DNA of 64,000 nucleotides from NCBI RefSeq assembly GCF_001984155.1, contig NZ_MTQO01000050.1, positions 62,001-126,000 of the forward strand. The letters run 5' to 3'. The translations under genes and the position numbers were made by a program. The notes under the pieces were generated by a model. The model was not told the DNA's origin. It made no database searches and saw only the letters and a program-made list of their open reading frames with translations. This DNA is from Actinosynnema sp. ALI-1.44. GTDB lineage: Bacteria; Actinomycetota; Actinomycetes; Mycobacteriales; Pseudonocardiaceae. Positions 26,676-34,629 of the stretch are shown in pieces; the first letter of the stretch is position 1, and each line of letters opens with the position of its first letter.

Positions 26676-27698
26676 TCATCGAGCTGTCAGAATCTCCCCG
26701 ACGTAGTTGGCAACCGCTCGAACCGCGGCGATAGTTCCCGGGTAGTCCATCCGCGTCGGGCCGACGACTCCCATCCCGCCGAGCAGCTCGGTACCGCCGT
26801 AGCCGATGGACACCACCGAGGTGCTGCGCATCTGCTCGGCCTCGTTCTCACCGCCGATGTGCACGGTCACCGTGCCCGCGTCCTGCGCGGAGGCGAGCAG
26901 CTTGAGGATGATGACCTGCTCCTCGAGCGCCTCCAGCACCTGGCGCAGGGAGCCGGGGAAGTCGGCGACGCTGCGGGTCAGGTTGGCCGTGCCGCCGAGC
27001 ACCAGCCGCTCCTCCGGGTGGTCCACCAGCGATTCGACCAGCACCGAGCCGACCCGGGTCATGGCGTCGCGCAGGTCGTTCGGCGCGGACTCGATCAGCT
27101 CGGCGACCTTGACCGCGGCGTCGGTGAGCCGCTGTCCGGCCAGCGTCGAGTTGATCATCGTGCGCATCCGGGCGAGCGCGTCCTCGGTGATCACGTCGCC
27201 GAGGTCGACCATCCGCTGGTCCACCCGGGCGGTGTCGGTGATCATCACCAGCATCAGCCGCGCCGGGGTGATCAGCACCAGCTCGATGTGCCGGACCGCG
27301 GCGCGGGTCAGCGTCGGGTACTGCACGACGGCGACCTGCCTGGTCAGCTGGGCGAGCAGGCGCACGCTGCGGCGCAGCACGTCGTCGAGGTCGACCGCGC
27401 CTTCCAGGAACGTGCCGATCGCCCGGCGCTCGGCCGCCGAGAGCGGCTTGGCCTCCGAGAGCCGGTCGACGAACAGGCGGTAGCCCTTGTCGGTCGGGAT
27501 CCGGCCCGCGCTGGTGTGCGGCTGCATGATGTAGCCGTCCTCTTCCAGCGAGGCCATGTCGTTGCGGACCGTCGCGCTGGAAACACCCAGGCTGTGCCGG
27601 TCGACGATCGCCTTCGACGCCACCGGCTCGTGGTTGGACACGTAGTCGGCCACGATCGCGCGAAGCACTTCGAAACGACGTTCGTCGGCGTTCACCAC
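26676..27698 (-). CDS. hrcA: Heat-inducible transcription repressor HrcA
   Basis: The product is 340 residues. The winged-helix N-terminus ([53 protein letters not shown]) is followed by the GAF-like dimer domain with [14 protein letters not shown]-type and [11 protein letters not shown] segments. It represses groE-type genes through CIRCE operators, with help from GroEL. I did not find a CIRCE element in this window, so its targets are elsewhere. The GTG at 27698 has GGGGAGGA just upstream, and GTG 27695 is equally likely. A 61-base gap separates it from dnaJ. Confidence 0.93.
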   Translation of the reverse strand: MVNADERRFEVLRAIVADYVSNHEPVASKAIVDRHSLGVSSATVRNDMASLEEDGYIMQPHTSAGRIPTDKGYRLFVDRLSEAKPLSAAERRAIGTFLEGAVDLDDVLRRSVRLLAQLTRQVAVVQYPTLTRAAVRHIELVLITPARLMLVMITDTARVDQRMVDLGDVITEDALARMRTMINSTLAGQRLTDAAVKVAELIESAPNDLRDAMTRVGSVLVESLVDHPEERLVLGGTANLTRSVADFPGSLRQVLEALEEQVIILKLLASAQDAGTVTVHIGGENEAEQMRSTSVVSIGYGGTELLGGMGVVGPTRMDYPGTIAAVRAVANYVGEILTAR

Positions 27699-27922
27699 TG
27701 TCCTCCCCACTCGACTGGCCGGCTCGACCCCGCTGGTGCTCACCTCAAGTTTACGGAGCGACCCGGTGGGTTGGCGCCACCACTTGGTCTCGACTGCGTG
27801 GCGGCTGGTCAACACCGGTCCGGGTGACGTGGCGCACCCCTTGGCGGCCGTCGCCGCCACGAACAGAGCAGGGGGACGAATCCGCTGGGTGACCACCCGC
27901 CCGGCTGCCGCCACTCTCCGTG

Positions 27923-27962
27923 CTGGACCACGATTGGTCCAGTGGTTGCGAACGGGGGTTCG
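27923..27962. promoter_or_regulatory. Two palindromes upstream of the XRE-ImmA gene, one resembling an SOS (LexA) box
   Basis: CTGGACCA-CGAT-TGGTCCAG at 27923-27942 is a perfect 8-bp inverted repeat. CGAAC-GGGG-GTTCG at 27949-27962 matches the spacing of the mycobacterial SOS box TCGAAC-N4-GTTCGA, with only the outermost base of each arm different. Both lie 80-120 bases upstream of the GTG at 28041. The first could be an autoregulatory site for the XRE domain. Confidence 0.45.
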
Positions 27963-28040
27963 TTGGGGGTATTCGGCAGACTTCCGTTCGTGACCACTGG
28001 CGATGGTCGTCTGTCCGCGCACCTCTGAGGGAGTTCGCCC

Positions 28041-29141
28041 GTGCACCCGGATGCCCCCGCCGCCGTGCGGGCATTCGCCCCTGCCCGGCTGACGATGGCC
28101 AGGCAGCTCGCGGGCTGGCGCAGGCGGGACCTCGCCAAGGCGATCGACCGCACCGCCGCGGCCGTGTCGCAGTACGAACTGGGCCAGTCCAAGCCCGGCG
28201 CCGAGACGCTGTCGCGGTGCGCACGGGTGCTCAACGTGCCGCCGTCGTTCTTCACCATGGGCCGCCCACAGCTGCTCCTGGACACGGCACAGGCTCATTT
28301 CCGTTCGTTGCGCGCGACGACCGCGACCCAGCGGCAGCAGGCGCTGGCGTACGTCGAACTGATGTGGGAAGTGCTCGAACAACTCGACCGGGTGATCGAA
28401 CTGCCCGCGTTGGACGTGGGCATCCCGCTCGGTGTCCCGCACAGCGATCCCGGTCTGACGGCGCGCATAGTGCGCACGGTGTGGGGAGTGCCGGTCGGGC
28501 CGGTGGCGCACCTGGTCCGCAATCTCGAGGCACGCGGTGTGGTCACCACGCGCATTCCCATGCCGGACAACGACGCCATCGACGCGTTCTCGTCCGCTTT
28601 GACCGGTCGTCCGGTCATCGCGTTGACCTGCAAGGAAAACCCCATGCGGCAGCGGTTCTCGGTCGCGCACGAGCTCGGCCACCTGCTGCTGCACCCTGAG
28701 CCGGAGCCGGGCAGCCCGCGGCACGAGCACGAGGCCGACGACTTCGCGGCGGAGTTCCTCATGCCGGAGGACGAGATCCGCGACCAGCTGCCGTGTCCGG
28801 CTGACTTCGAGGCGCTCAAGGACCTCGCTGACCACTACGGCGTGTCCACCGCCGCGCTGGCCCACCGCGGCAGGAACCTGGGGGTCTACGACGAGCCCGC
28901 TCTCCGGCTGATCACGGCCACGCTCACCCGGCTCGGCTGGCGCACGCACGAACCGGTCAACTCCGGCCACCCCGGCGAACAGCCCGAGCTGCTACGACTG
29001 GCTATCGACCTGGCCGCGGCGAACGGGCCCGCGCTGCCGTCGCTGGCCGCCCGGCTCCACATCGGACTGCCCCGGCTGCGCGCGTTGATCGGGCTGTCGG
29101 ACACGCGCCCGCGCCTCCGGCTCATTACAGGCGCGGGCTGA
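28041..29141 (+). CDS. XRE helix-turn-helix protein with ImmA/IrrE-type metallopeptidase domain
   Basis: The product is 366 residues. Residues 15-75 form an XRE helix-turn-helix ([18 protein letters not shown] ... [13 protein letters not shown]). Residues about 170-290 carry an M78 peptidase domain with HELGH at 210-214 and the downstream Glu in [15 protein letters not shown]. The remainder is helical. Proteins of this type include phage/ICE anti-repressors and Deinococcus IrrE, where a metallopeptidase cleaves a repressor after DNA damage. Here both domains are fused in one chain and no obvious partner or phage genes surround it. It probably regulates itself or distant stress genes. Confidence 0.85.
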   Translation: MHPDAPAAVRAFAPARLTMARQLAGWRRRDLAKAIDRTAAAVSQYELGQSKPGAETLSRCARVLNVPPSFFTMGRPQLLLDTAQAHFRSLRATTATQRQQALAYVELMWEVLEQLDRVIELPALDVGIPLGVPHSDPGLTARIVRTVWGVPVGPVAHLVRNLEARGVVTTRIPMPDNDAIDAFSSALTGRPVIALTCKENPMRQRFSVAHELGHLLLHPEPEPGSPRHEHEADDFAAEFLMPEDEIRDQLPCPADFEALKDLADHYGVSTAALAHRGRNLGVYDEPALRLITATLTRLGWRTHEPVNSGHPGEQPELLRLAIDLAAANGPALPSLAARLHIGLPRLRALIGLSDTRPRLRLITGAG

Positions 29142-29185
29142 TCACGCCTGTTCACGCCGTACGCGTGCGGCGTTCCCGCGCTGAT

Positions 29186-29263
29186 TCGACACGGTGTCGA
29201 CGACCACCCAAATGGAGCAGTGGTCTAAACCTTCCCCGAGTTTGGAAAGTTTGTTAACGTTTC
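29186..29263. promoter_or_regulatory. Palindromes upstream of the kduI remnant (possible IclR operator)
   Basis: TCGACAC-G-GTGTCGA (29186-29200) is a perfect 7-bp inverted repeat. GAAAGTTTGTTAACGTTTC (29245-29263) is an imperfect palindrome with GAAA/TTTC ends, a shape common for IclR-family operators. They lie 50-130 bases upstream of the kduI-kduD-iclR group, whose last gene encodes an IclR regulator. Confidence 0.35.
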
Positions 29264-29313
29264 AGGCCCCGGTCAGCGGTTCACCACGCCGGTCATCGGT
29301 ACATGGAGGAGTC

Positions 29314-29604
29314 GTGGACGTCAGGTACTCGACCAATCCGGCGCAGGCACGCGGGTTCGACACCGCGCAGCCGCATCGGCACCACCTGGTCGAGGACGTG
29401 CCGTCACGCCTGGAGCCGACCGGCTCCCCGCGCACGGACCACTTCTGCGAACGGCGCGAGCCCGCAGCTTTCTGCGTCGACGGCCGCGGAGCGGTGATCT
29501 ACGACGGTACCGCGTACGAGCTCGAACGGGGAGACCTTGTTCACATCGGGCGCGGGCGCTACATCGACGACATGGACCACGCCGCCATGACGGATCCGCG
29601 ATGA
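29314..29604 (+). pseudogene. kduI: KduI (5-keto-4-deoxyuronate isomerase) remnant with internal in-frame deletions
   Basis: The frame is 96 codons, against about 280 for the enzyme. The N-terminus (VDVRYSTNPAQARGFDTA, HHLVEDV) and the block HFCERREPAAFCVDG ... VIYDGTAYELERGD align with the first half of KduI. The last residues IDDMDHAAMTDPR match the very C-terminus. About 30 codons after HHLVEDV and about 165 codons before IDDMDH are missing, yet the frame stays open. The metal-binding His/Glu residues of the cupin core are lost, so no isomerase activity is expected. A good GGAGGA ribosome site remains, and the stop overlaps kduD by ATGA. Confidence 0.75.
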
Positions 29605-30368
29605 CGTACCTCGACGAGCTCTTCTCGCTGGCGGGCAGGACCGCGCTGGTGACCGGCGCCCGCACCGGCATCGGCCGGGCGATCGCGGTGGCACTGGCCG
29701 GCGCAGGCGCGGACGTGGTGCTGCTCGGCCACGGCGGCGACTTCTCGCCGGTGCGCGCGGAGATCGCCGCACTCGGGCGTGGACAGTCCACTGTGGTCAC
29801 CGTGGACCTGTCGGAGCCCGCCGGGGTCGCCGCCGGAGCGCGTGCGGTCCTGGCCGGGCAGCGGATCGACATCCTGGTCAACAACGCGGGAATCATCCGG
29901 CGTTCCGACGCGGTCGAGCACTCCCTCGAGGACTGGCGCGCGGTGCTGTCGGTCAACCTCGACTCGGTGTTCGAGCTGACCAAGACTGTCGCCGAACCGA
30001 TGCTGCGCCGCCGGTCCGGCAAGATCATCACCATCGCTTCCCTGCTCAGCTTCCAGGGCGGGATCAGGGTTGCCGCGTACACCGCGAGCAAACACGCGGT
30101 CGCGGGGCTGACGAAGACGCTGGCCAACGAATGGGCAGCAAGCAATGTGCAAGTCAACGCGATAGCCCCCGGCTACTTCGCGACCGACAACACCGCGGCA
30201 CTGCGCGCCGATCGGCAGCGCGACGCGGAGATCACCGCCCGCGTCCCGATGGGACGGTGGGGTTCTCCCGACGAACTGGCCGGTGCCGCGGTCTTCCTTG
30301 CCGGTTCGGCTTCTGACTACGTAACTGGACACGTATTGGCGGTGGATGGTGGCTGGCTCGCTCGCTGA
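29601..30368 (+). CDS. kduD: 2-dehydro-3-deoxy-D-gluconate 5-dehydrogenase KduD (SDR family)
   Basis: The product is 255 residues. It has a Rossmann fold with TGARTGIGRA (NAD-binding), NNAGI, Ser in IASLLSF, and the catalytic Tyr-x3-Lys in AYTASKHA, ending with the usual VDGGWLAR. The closest family by motif is KduD, which acts after KduI in pectin- and uronate-derived sugar catabolism. Position directly behind a kduI-like frame supports this. With KduI lost, the enzyme may serve another route or be on its way out. It overlaps the IclR gene by 23 bases. Confidence 0.85.
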   Translation: MTYLDELFSLAGRTALVTGARTGIGRAIAVALAGAGADVVLLGHGGDFSPVRAEIAALGRGQSTVVTVDLSEPAGVAAGARAVLAGQRIDILVNNAGIIRRSDAVEHSLEDWRAVLSVNLDSVFELTKTVAEPMLRRRSGKIITIASLLSFQGGIRVAAYTASKHAVAGLTKTLANEWAASNVQVNAIAPGYFATDNTAALRADRQRDAEITARVPMGRWGSPDELAGAAVFLAGSASDYVTGHVLAVDGGWLAR

Positions 30369-31203
30369 GAACCTGTACCGAGATGTCGTCCCGCTCAACG
30401 GGGCGCCCCCACAAGCTCCCGCGCCCAGGGAGGAAGAGACAACCGACAAGCGCAGCCACACCGGCACGCTGGAACGCGGTCTGGCGGTGCTCGAACACGT
30501 CGGGCTGCGCCAGGAGATCTCCACCAACGCCATCGCGACCCAACTGGGCCTGTCGCGCAGCGCGATCTACCGGATCGTGCACACGCTCAAGGAACTGGAG
30601 TACCTGGAGGCCGACCACGTCACCGGCCGCGTGCGACTCGGCCCGCGCCTGGTCGAACTCGGCGTGCAGGCGATGGCCTCGACGGACCTGCACAAGGCGG
30701 CGCCGCAGTACCTCGCCGGGCTCGCCACCCGCAGCGGCGAGACGATCTTCCTGGCCGTGCCGGACGGCGACGGGATGGTCTATGTCGCCAAGGACCGGGG
30801 CGCCAACGCGGTCACCCTGCACTGCCAGCTGGGCACAAGGCGCCCGCAGCACGCGTCGTCCCTCGGCAAGGCATGGCTCGCCGCACTCGCCCCCGCCGAT
30901 CGCGTCGAACGCGTCACCCGGATGCGGCTGGACCGCCTGACGCCCAACACGATCGTCGACCGCACCCAGTTGCTCGACGAACTCGACCGGTCGAGCAAGC
31001 GCGGCTGGGCCGTCGACAACGTGGAGAACGAGCCCGATGTGGCGTGTGTCGCCGCGTCGATCCGTGACCGCACAGGGCAACCCGTCGCGGCGATGAGCAT
31101 CGCGGGCCCAGCCGGGCGCGTGCTCATGCGGATCGAGGAACTGGGTCAGCTGGTCGCGGACACGGCCGGGACGTTCTCGCGCCGCCTGGGTTACCTGCCG
31201 TAG
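30346..31203 (+). CDS. IclR-family transcriptional regulator (KdgR-like)
   Basis: The product is 285 residues. The helix-turn-helix region is LERGLAVLEHVGLRQEISTNAIATQLGLSRSAIYR, preceded by an unusually long Pro-rich N-terminal extension of about 40 residues. The effector-binding domain has ETIFLAVPDGDGMVYVA, PQHASSLGKAWLAA and VAAMSIAGP. IclR proteins sense small carboxylates. In uronate operons the KdgR member responds to 2-keto-3-deoxygluconate. It is encoded at the end of the kduI-kduD group, so it likely regulates that group. The start within kduD is the only in-frame ATG, and the true start could be a few codons later. Confidence 0.85.
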   Translation: MVAGSLAENLYRDVVPLNGAPPQAPAPREEETTDKRSHTGTLERGLAVLEHVGLRQEISTNAIATQLGLSRSAIYRIVHTLKELEYLEADHVTGRVRLGPRLVELGVQAMASTDLHKAAPQYLAGLATRSGETIFLAVPDGDGMVYVAKDRGANAVTLHCQLGTRRPQHASSLGKAWLAALAPADRVERVTRMRLDRLTPNTIVDRTQLLDELDRSSKRGWAVDNVENEPDVACVAASIRDRTGQPVAAMSIAGPAGRVLMRIEELGQLVADTAGTFSRRLGYLP

Positions 31204-31333
31204 CGGGAACGCGCCGTGCTCCAGGATCGGCACCATCCTCAACGGATTGCCCGCGCGGCGTGATCTCGTCGCTCCAGGCCGAAGTGCTCAGCTGGATGAT
31301 CCCGACGCGCTGACCACGGGTACGGTAGGTGAG

Positions 31334-31846
31334 GTGAAGCCGGGCCTGCTTGTGTCGATCATCGCCGCGATCGCGCTGGTGATCGCGGGCGCGGCGACGA
31401 TCGTGCTCGCGGCCAACCAGCCGGAGCGTCCCCGGGACTACTCCTACACACGGGAAACACGCGATCCCAGCCTGCCGCCGGCCTGCATGCACAGGTTCGA
31501 GATCTCGTTCCGCACCGACGCGGAGATGATCAAGGCGTCGGACAGCCTCGAGAACGACAGGCGCTTCTACAACCCGAGCTTCATGACGCAGGCGCAGAAC
31601 TACGAACGGCTCAAGCAGACCTTCGCCAACCAGCCGGAGGTGCTCAAGCTGCTGCGAGAGGACACCGTGCCCGCCACCGGCACCCTGTTCCCGTCCTATT
31701 CGGATCCGGGCAACACGCGGGAGCTGATCGAAGAGCTCCGGCGCGAGTACGGGTCCGCCAGAGTGACGGACCCGTGTGAAACGCCCAGCAGCTCCAGGCG
31801 ACCGGTACCGACCACCGCCACGAGCGCTACGCGGCCTAGCCGGTGA
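31334..31846 (+). CDS. FtsX extracellular-domain protein with one membrane anchor
   Basis: The product is 170 residues. A single N-terminal helix (LLVSIIAAIALVIAGAATIVLA) is followed by a domain resembling the extracellular loop of FtsX: a strand with ISFRTDAEMIKAS, a helix ending NYERLKQTFANQPEVLKLL and a final strand LIEELRREYGSARV. FtsX normally has four helices and pairs with the ATPase FtsE. Here the permease portion is missing, so it cannot work as a transporter-like activator by itself. Two cysteines (near residues 53 and 154) may form a disulfide. The Ser/Pro/Thr-rich tail overlaps the hsp20 gene end. Confidence 0.7.
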   Translation: MKPGLLVSIIAAIALVIAGAATIVLAANQPERPRDYSYTRETRDPSLPPACMHRFEISFRTDAEMIKASDSLENDRRFYNPSFMTQAQNYERLKQTFANQPEVLKLLREDTVPATGTLFPSYSDPGNTRELIEELRREYGSARVTDPCETPSSSRRPVPTTATSATRPSR

Positions 31847-32261
31847 CCTCGATGCGGCGGGGCTTGGCCACGTCCTTCTTGGCGACCGTGACGGTCAGGA
31901 CACCGTCGGCCAGCTTGGCCTCGACCTTGTCCGCGTCCAGGTTGCGCGGCAGCGACAACCGGTAGGAGAACTTGCCGGTGCGGCGAGTGCTGTGCCGCAC
32001 CGCGCCCTTGTTCTCGCGTTCCTTGAGCTCACCCGTGATCGACAGGCCGGTGCCGTTCAGGTCGACGGTCACGTCCTCTCGCTGGACGCCGGGTACGTCG
32101 AGTTCGACCACGTAGTCGGTCTCGGTCTCCGTCACGTCCGCGGCCGGGGTCCACGCGGCCTCCCGGCTGTACCGGCCGAGCTGCGAGAACAAGGTCTCGA
32201 ACTCGCGGAACGGGTCCCAGCGCTCGGTGGGGCTCAGCGTACGGACTGCAGGCAGCGCCAT
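31836..32261 (-). CDS. hsp20: Small heat-shock protein Hsp20
   Basis: The product is 141 residues. Its alpha-crystallin domain runs from about residue 40, including ADVTETETDYVVELDVPGV, the GELKE loop and the conserved C-terminal motif LADGVLTVTVAKKD (A-x-x-x-n-GVL). It is an ATP-independent holdase. The upstream region has a GGAGGTGG ribosome site and a 6-bp inverted repeat at 32311-32325 that could be an operator for a heat-shock regulator. It is convergent with the FtsX-like gene, overlapping by 11 bases. Confidence 0.93.
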   Translation of the reverse strand: MALPAVRTLSPTERWDPFREFETLFSQLGRYSREAAWTPAADVTETETDYVVELDVPGVQREDVTVDLNGTGLSITGELKERENKGAVRHSTRRTGKFSYRLSLPRNLDADKVEAKLADGVLTVTVAKKDVAKPRRIEVTG

Positions 32262-32310
32262 GATCTTCCACCTCCATCACCACTTCGGCCGCCCTGGCCG
32301 AACTACTCAC

Positions 32311-32325
32311 CTCAACGAGGTTGAG
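32311..32325. promoter_or_regulatory. Inverted repeat upstream of hsp20
   Basis: CTCAAC-GAG-GTTGAG lies about 50 bases upstream of the hsp20 start codon. Another GTTGAG half-site begins at 32344. The sequence differs from the HspR (HAIR) and CIRCE consensus, so a different regulator is implied if it is functional. Confidence 0.35.
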
Positions 32326-32351
32326 CGGAGGCTTGTTCCCAAAGTTGAGTG

Positions 32352-33851
32352 TTACTCACGCAACTTCAGGACGTGTCGCAGCGCCCCCCGGAGATCCCCC
32401 TCGGCATCCGGCGTCCGCCATGCGACGAAGAAGTCCGGCCGGACGAGAACAGCCCCTGCCTCCGTCACGCCGTACGCCTTCGCCCAGGCCTCGCCTTCGA
32501 GCAGGTGAGCGGTGAGACCGACCTCCCGCGCCTTGACCACCCAGTGCGCCGAGCCGGTCAGCACCACGAAGCCGCGGCCGAACAGTTCGATCGTGGAAGA
32601 CCCGTCCGGGAGCACGACGTGTGGCGCACGAGAGCCCGGCCGGCCGGTCGGCTCCGGTTCGAGCAGTTCGCCCTCGTCTCCCGGTTCCAGCACGACGGCG
32701 TCGCTGACGTGCCGGTAGCCGAAGAACAACATCGAGGTGGGGTCAGCAGGCGGCATGAGCGTGCCGTCGTCCAGTTCCGGGGCCATCCGATGGACGTAGA
32801 AGGTGTACTGCTGCTCGGCGATGTACTCCGAGTACGGCCGCCGCTCGGGTGTGTGGCTGTCGAGCAACTCGGGCCCCGCCTCGCCCTTGATCACCATCGC
32901 GAGCTTCCACGCCAGGGAGAACCCGTCCATGATCGCGGTGTTCCCGCCGAACGCGCCGGTCGGCGGCATCACCCTGACCGCGTCGCCGACCAGGTGCACG
33001 CGGCCGGAGCTGAACGAGTCCGCCACCCAGTGCTGGGTGTCGCTGTTCCCGCTCACCTCCAGCAACCGGACGTCGAGACCGGGGACACCCGCGGCGACCC
33101 GGATCATCTCGACCCATCGGTCCTCGTCGTACTCGCCCGTGCCGACGCCCAGCGCGTACCGGCCGGGCTCGTCGGTGCTGACCAACACGCCACCCGCGCC
33201 GGGCAGCTCCGGATTCTTCAGGTATACCAACGCGTTGCGCGGCAGCACGGACGACAGGTCGGCCTCGAAGATCGCACCGACCCCGGTGCCCAGCACACCT
33301 CGACCGGCCACGCCGATGCCCAGCGCCTCGCGGATCGGACTGCGGTGGCCGTCGGCGCCGACCATGTAGTCGACACGGACGGTTTCCTCCTCCCCCGTTG
33401 CCAGGTCACGCAGCAATGCCACGACGCCGTCCTGGTCCTGGGTGAACTCGACGAGCTCGGTCGAGAAACGCACGGTCGCGCCGAGGTGCACGGCGCGTTC
33501 GGCCAGGATCGGCTCCACGCGTTCCTGACTGGCGTTGGCCCAGCCCGCCGACGAGAAGTCCGACAGGTCGGGGCCCCCGTCGTCCACCAGGATCTCGCTG
33601 TGGACGGGCCCGGCGGCCGTCCCGGCGACGATGATCCGGAACTGGAAGTCCGGCGGCGACGCGTCGGCGACGCGCTGGTCGACACCCGCCAGCCGCAGCG
33701 CTTCCATCGTGTGCGGGAACTGCCCGCGGGCTTTCGGGTGCAGCGACGTCGTGGCGTGCCGCTCGACCACGAGCGACTCCACGCCGTGCAGCCCCAGGAA
33801 CATCGCCGTGGACAGACCCGACAAACCCGCTCCGACTATCAGAACCCGCAT
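32352..33851 (-). CDS. FAD-dependent aromatic monooxygenase (PheA/TfdB-type)
   Basis: The product is 499 residues. It has an N-terminal GxGxxG FAD motif (VLIVGAGLSGLSTAMFLG), the middle DG motif VGADGHRSPIREAL and GDAVRVMPPTGAFGGNTAIMDG, where FAD ribityl contacts lie. The C-terminal region has the thioredoxin-like fold of this group, ending VRPDFFVAWR. The substrate is probably a polyketide or a phenolic compound. The ATG at 33851 (MRVLIVGAG) has GGGAGGGG upstream. It is divergent from a TetR regulator with three operator-like repeats between. Confidence 0.88.
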   Translation of the reverse strand: MRVLIVGAGLSGLSTAMFLGLHGVESLVVERHATTSLHPKARGQFPHTMEALRLAGVDQRVADASPPDFQFRIIVAGTAAGPVHSEILVDDGGPDLSDFSSAGWANASQERVEPILAERAVHLGATVRFSTELVEFTQDQDGVVALLRDLATGEEETVRVDYMVGADGHRSPIREALGIGVAGRGVLGTGVGAIFEADLSSVLPRNALVYLKNPELPGAGGVLVSTDEPGRYALGVGTGEYDEDRWVEMIRVAAGVPGLDVRLLEVSGNSDTQHWVADSFSSGRVHLVGDAVRVMPPTGAFGGNTAIMDGFSLAWKLAMVIKGEAGPELLDSHTPERRPYSEYIAEQQYTFYVHRMAPELDDGTLMPPADPTSMLFFGYRHVSDAVVLEPGDEGELLEPEPTGRPGSRAPHVVLPDGSSTIELFGRGFVVLTGSAHWVVKAREVGLTAHLLEGEAWAKAYGVTEAGAVLVRPDFFVAWRTPDAEGDLRGALRHVLKLRE

Positions 33852-33865
33852 AACCCCTCCCAGGA

Positions 33866-33916
33866 CGAACACCGTTCGATGGTTTCGAACGCTGTTCTAA
33901 CTTCGAACATCGTTCG
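33866..33916. promoter_or_regulatory. Three tandem CGAAC-N3-GTTC operator repeats
   Basis: CGAAC-acc-GTTCG (33866-33878), CGAAC-gct-GTTCT (33886-33898) and CGAAC-atc-GTTCG (33904-33916) are spaced 20 and 18 bases apart in the 85-base intergenic region between the divergent monooxygenase and TetR genes. Each is an inverted repeat, which suits a TetR dimer site. The spacer of three bases distinguishes them from the SOS box (four). Confidence 0.75.
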
Positions 33917-33936
33917 TGTCAAGTACAGTGTTCCCC

Positions 33937-34629
33937 GTGGAGCTACCGGACCCGCCATGGCGCACGGCCGCGCGCAAGCCCGTACGACAGCCGTTGAGCC
34001 GCGACAAGATCGTGGACACCGCGCTGGGCCTGCTGGAAAAGGAAGGCATCGACGCCCTGTCGATGCGCCGGGTCGCCCAGGCGCTGAACACCGGACCGGC
34101 GTCGCTGTACGCACACGTACGCAACCGCGACGAACTGTGCGAGCTGATGTTCGACCGGATCCTCGGCGAAATCGACTTCCAGCCACCCGACCCGGGGCGT
34201 TGGCGCGCGCAGCTCAAACAGCTCTGCTTCGACCAGGTCGCGGCGATGGTCAAATACCCCGGCATCGCCTCGGTCGTGATGAACGCGATGATCCCCCTCG
34301 GCCCCAACGCGCTGCGGCACGGCGAGGCGATGCTGGCGATCCTGCGCAGCGGCGGCCTGTCCGAACGGCAGGCGGCATGGGCATTCGACGCGCTCGGCCT
34401 CTACGCCAAGGCCTACGCGGCCGAGGTGGCATCGTGGCGGGACGGAGCCGAGGAGGAACTGGCCGAGCGGGGGCGCCAGATGGCCGAGTACATGCGGTCG
34501 CTCCCGGCGGGCACGTTCTCGAATCTGATGGCCATCGGGCCGTTGTTCTCCGCCGAGACCGCGCGGGAGCGCTTCGAGTTCGCGATCGACACGTTCATCG
34601 CGGGCCTGGACGCGCTGGCAGAGCGCTGA
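33937..34629 (+). CDS. TetR-family transcriptional regulator
   Basis: The product is about 230 residues. The N-terminal helix-turn-helix is SRDKIVDTALGLLEKEG ... SMRRVAQALNTGPASLYAHVRNRDEL. The C-terminal ligand-binding helices fit the TetR_C_11-type pattern. I favour the GTG at 33937 (VELPDPPWR) because the third operator extends to 33916. GTG 33916 and GTG 33928 are alternatives, and the transcript may be leaderless. It presumably represses the adjacent monooxygenase and itself, and is released by the substrate or product. Confidence 0.85.
   Translation: MELPDPPWRTAARKPVRQPLSRDKIVDTALGLLEKEGIDALSMRRVAQALNTGPASLYAHVRNRDELCELMFDRILGEIDFQPPDPGRWRAQLKQLCFDQVAAMVKYPGIASVVMNAMIPLGPNALRHGEAMLAILRSGGLSERQAAWAFDALGLYAKAYAAEVASWRDGAEEELAERGRQMAEYMRSLPAGTFSNLMAIGPLFSAETARERFEFAIDTFIAGLDALAER

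Noticed and set aside
26615-28040. A CIRCE element for HrcA near hrcA or dnaJ
   Set aside because: No TTAGCACTC-N9-GAGTGCTAA-like sequence was found upstream of either gene.
33866-33916. The CGAAC/GTTCG repeats as SOS (LexA) boxes
   Set aside because: The half-sites are 3 bases apart, whereas the actinobacterial SOS box has a 4-base spacer. The divergent TetR context explains them better.
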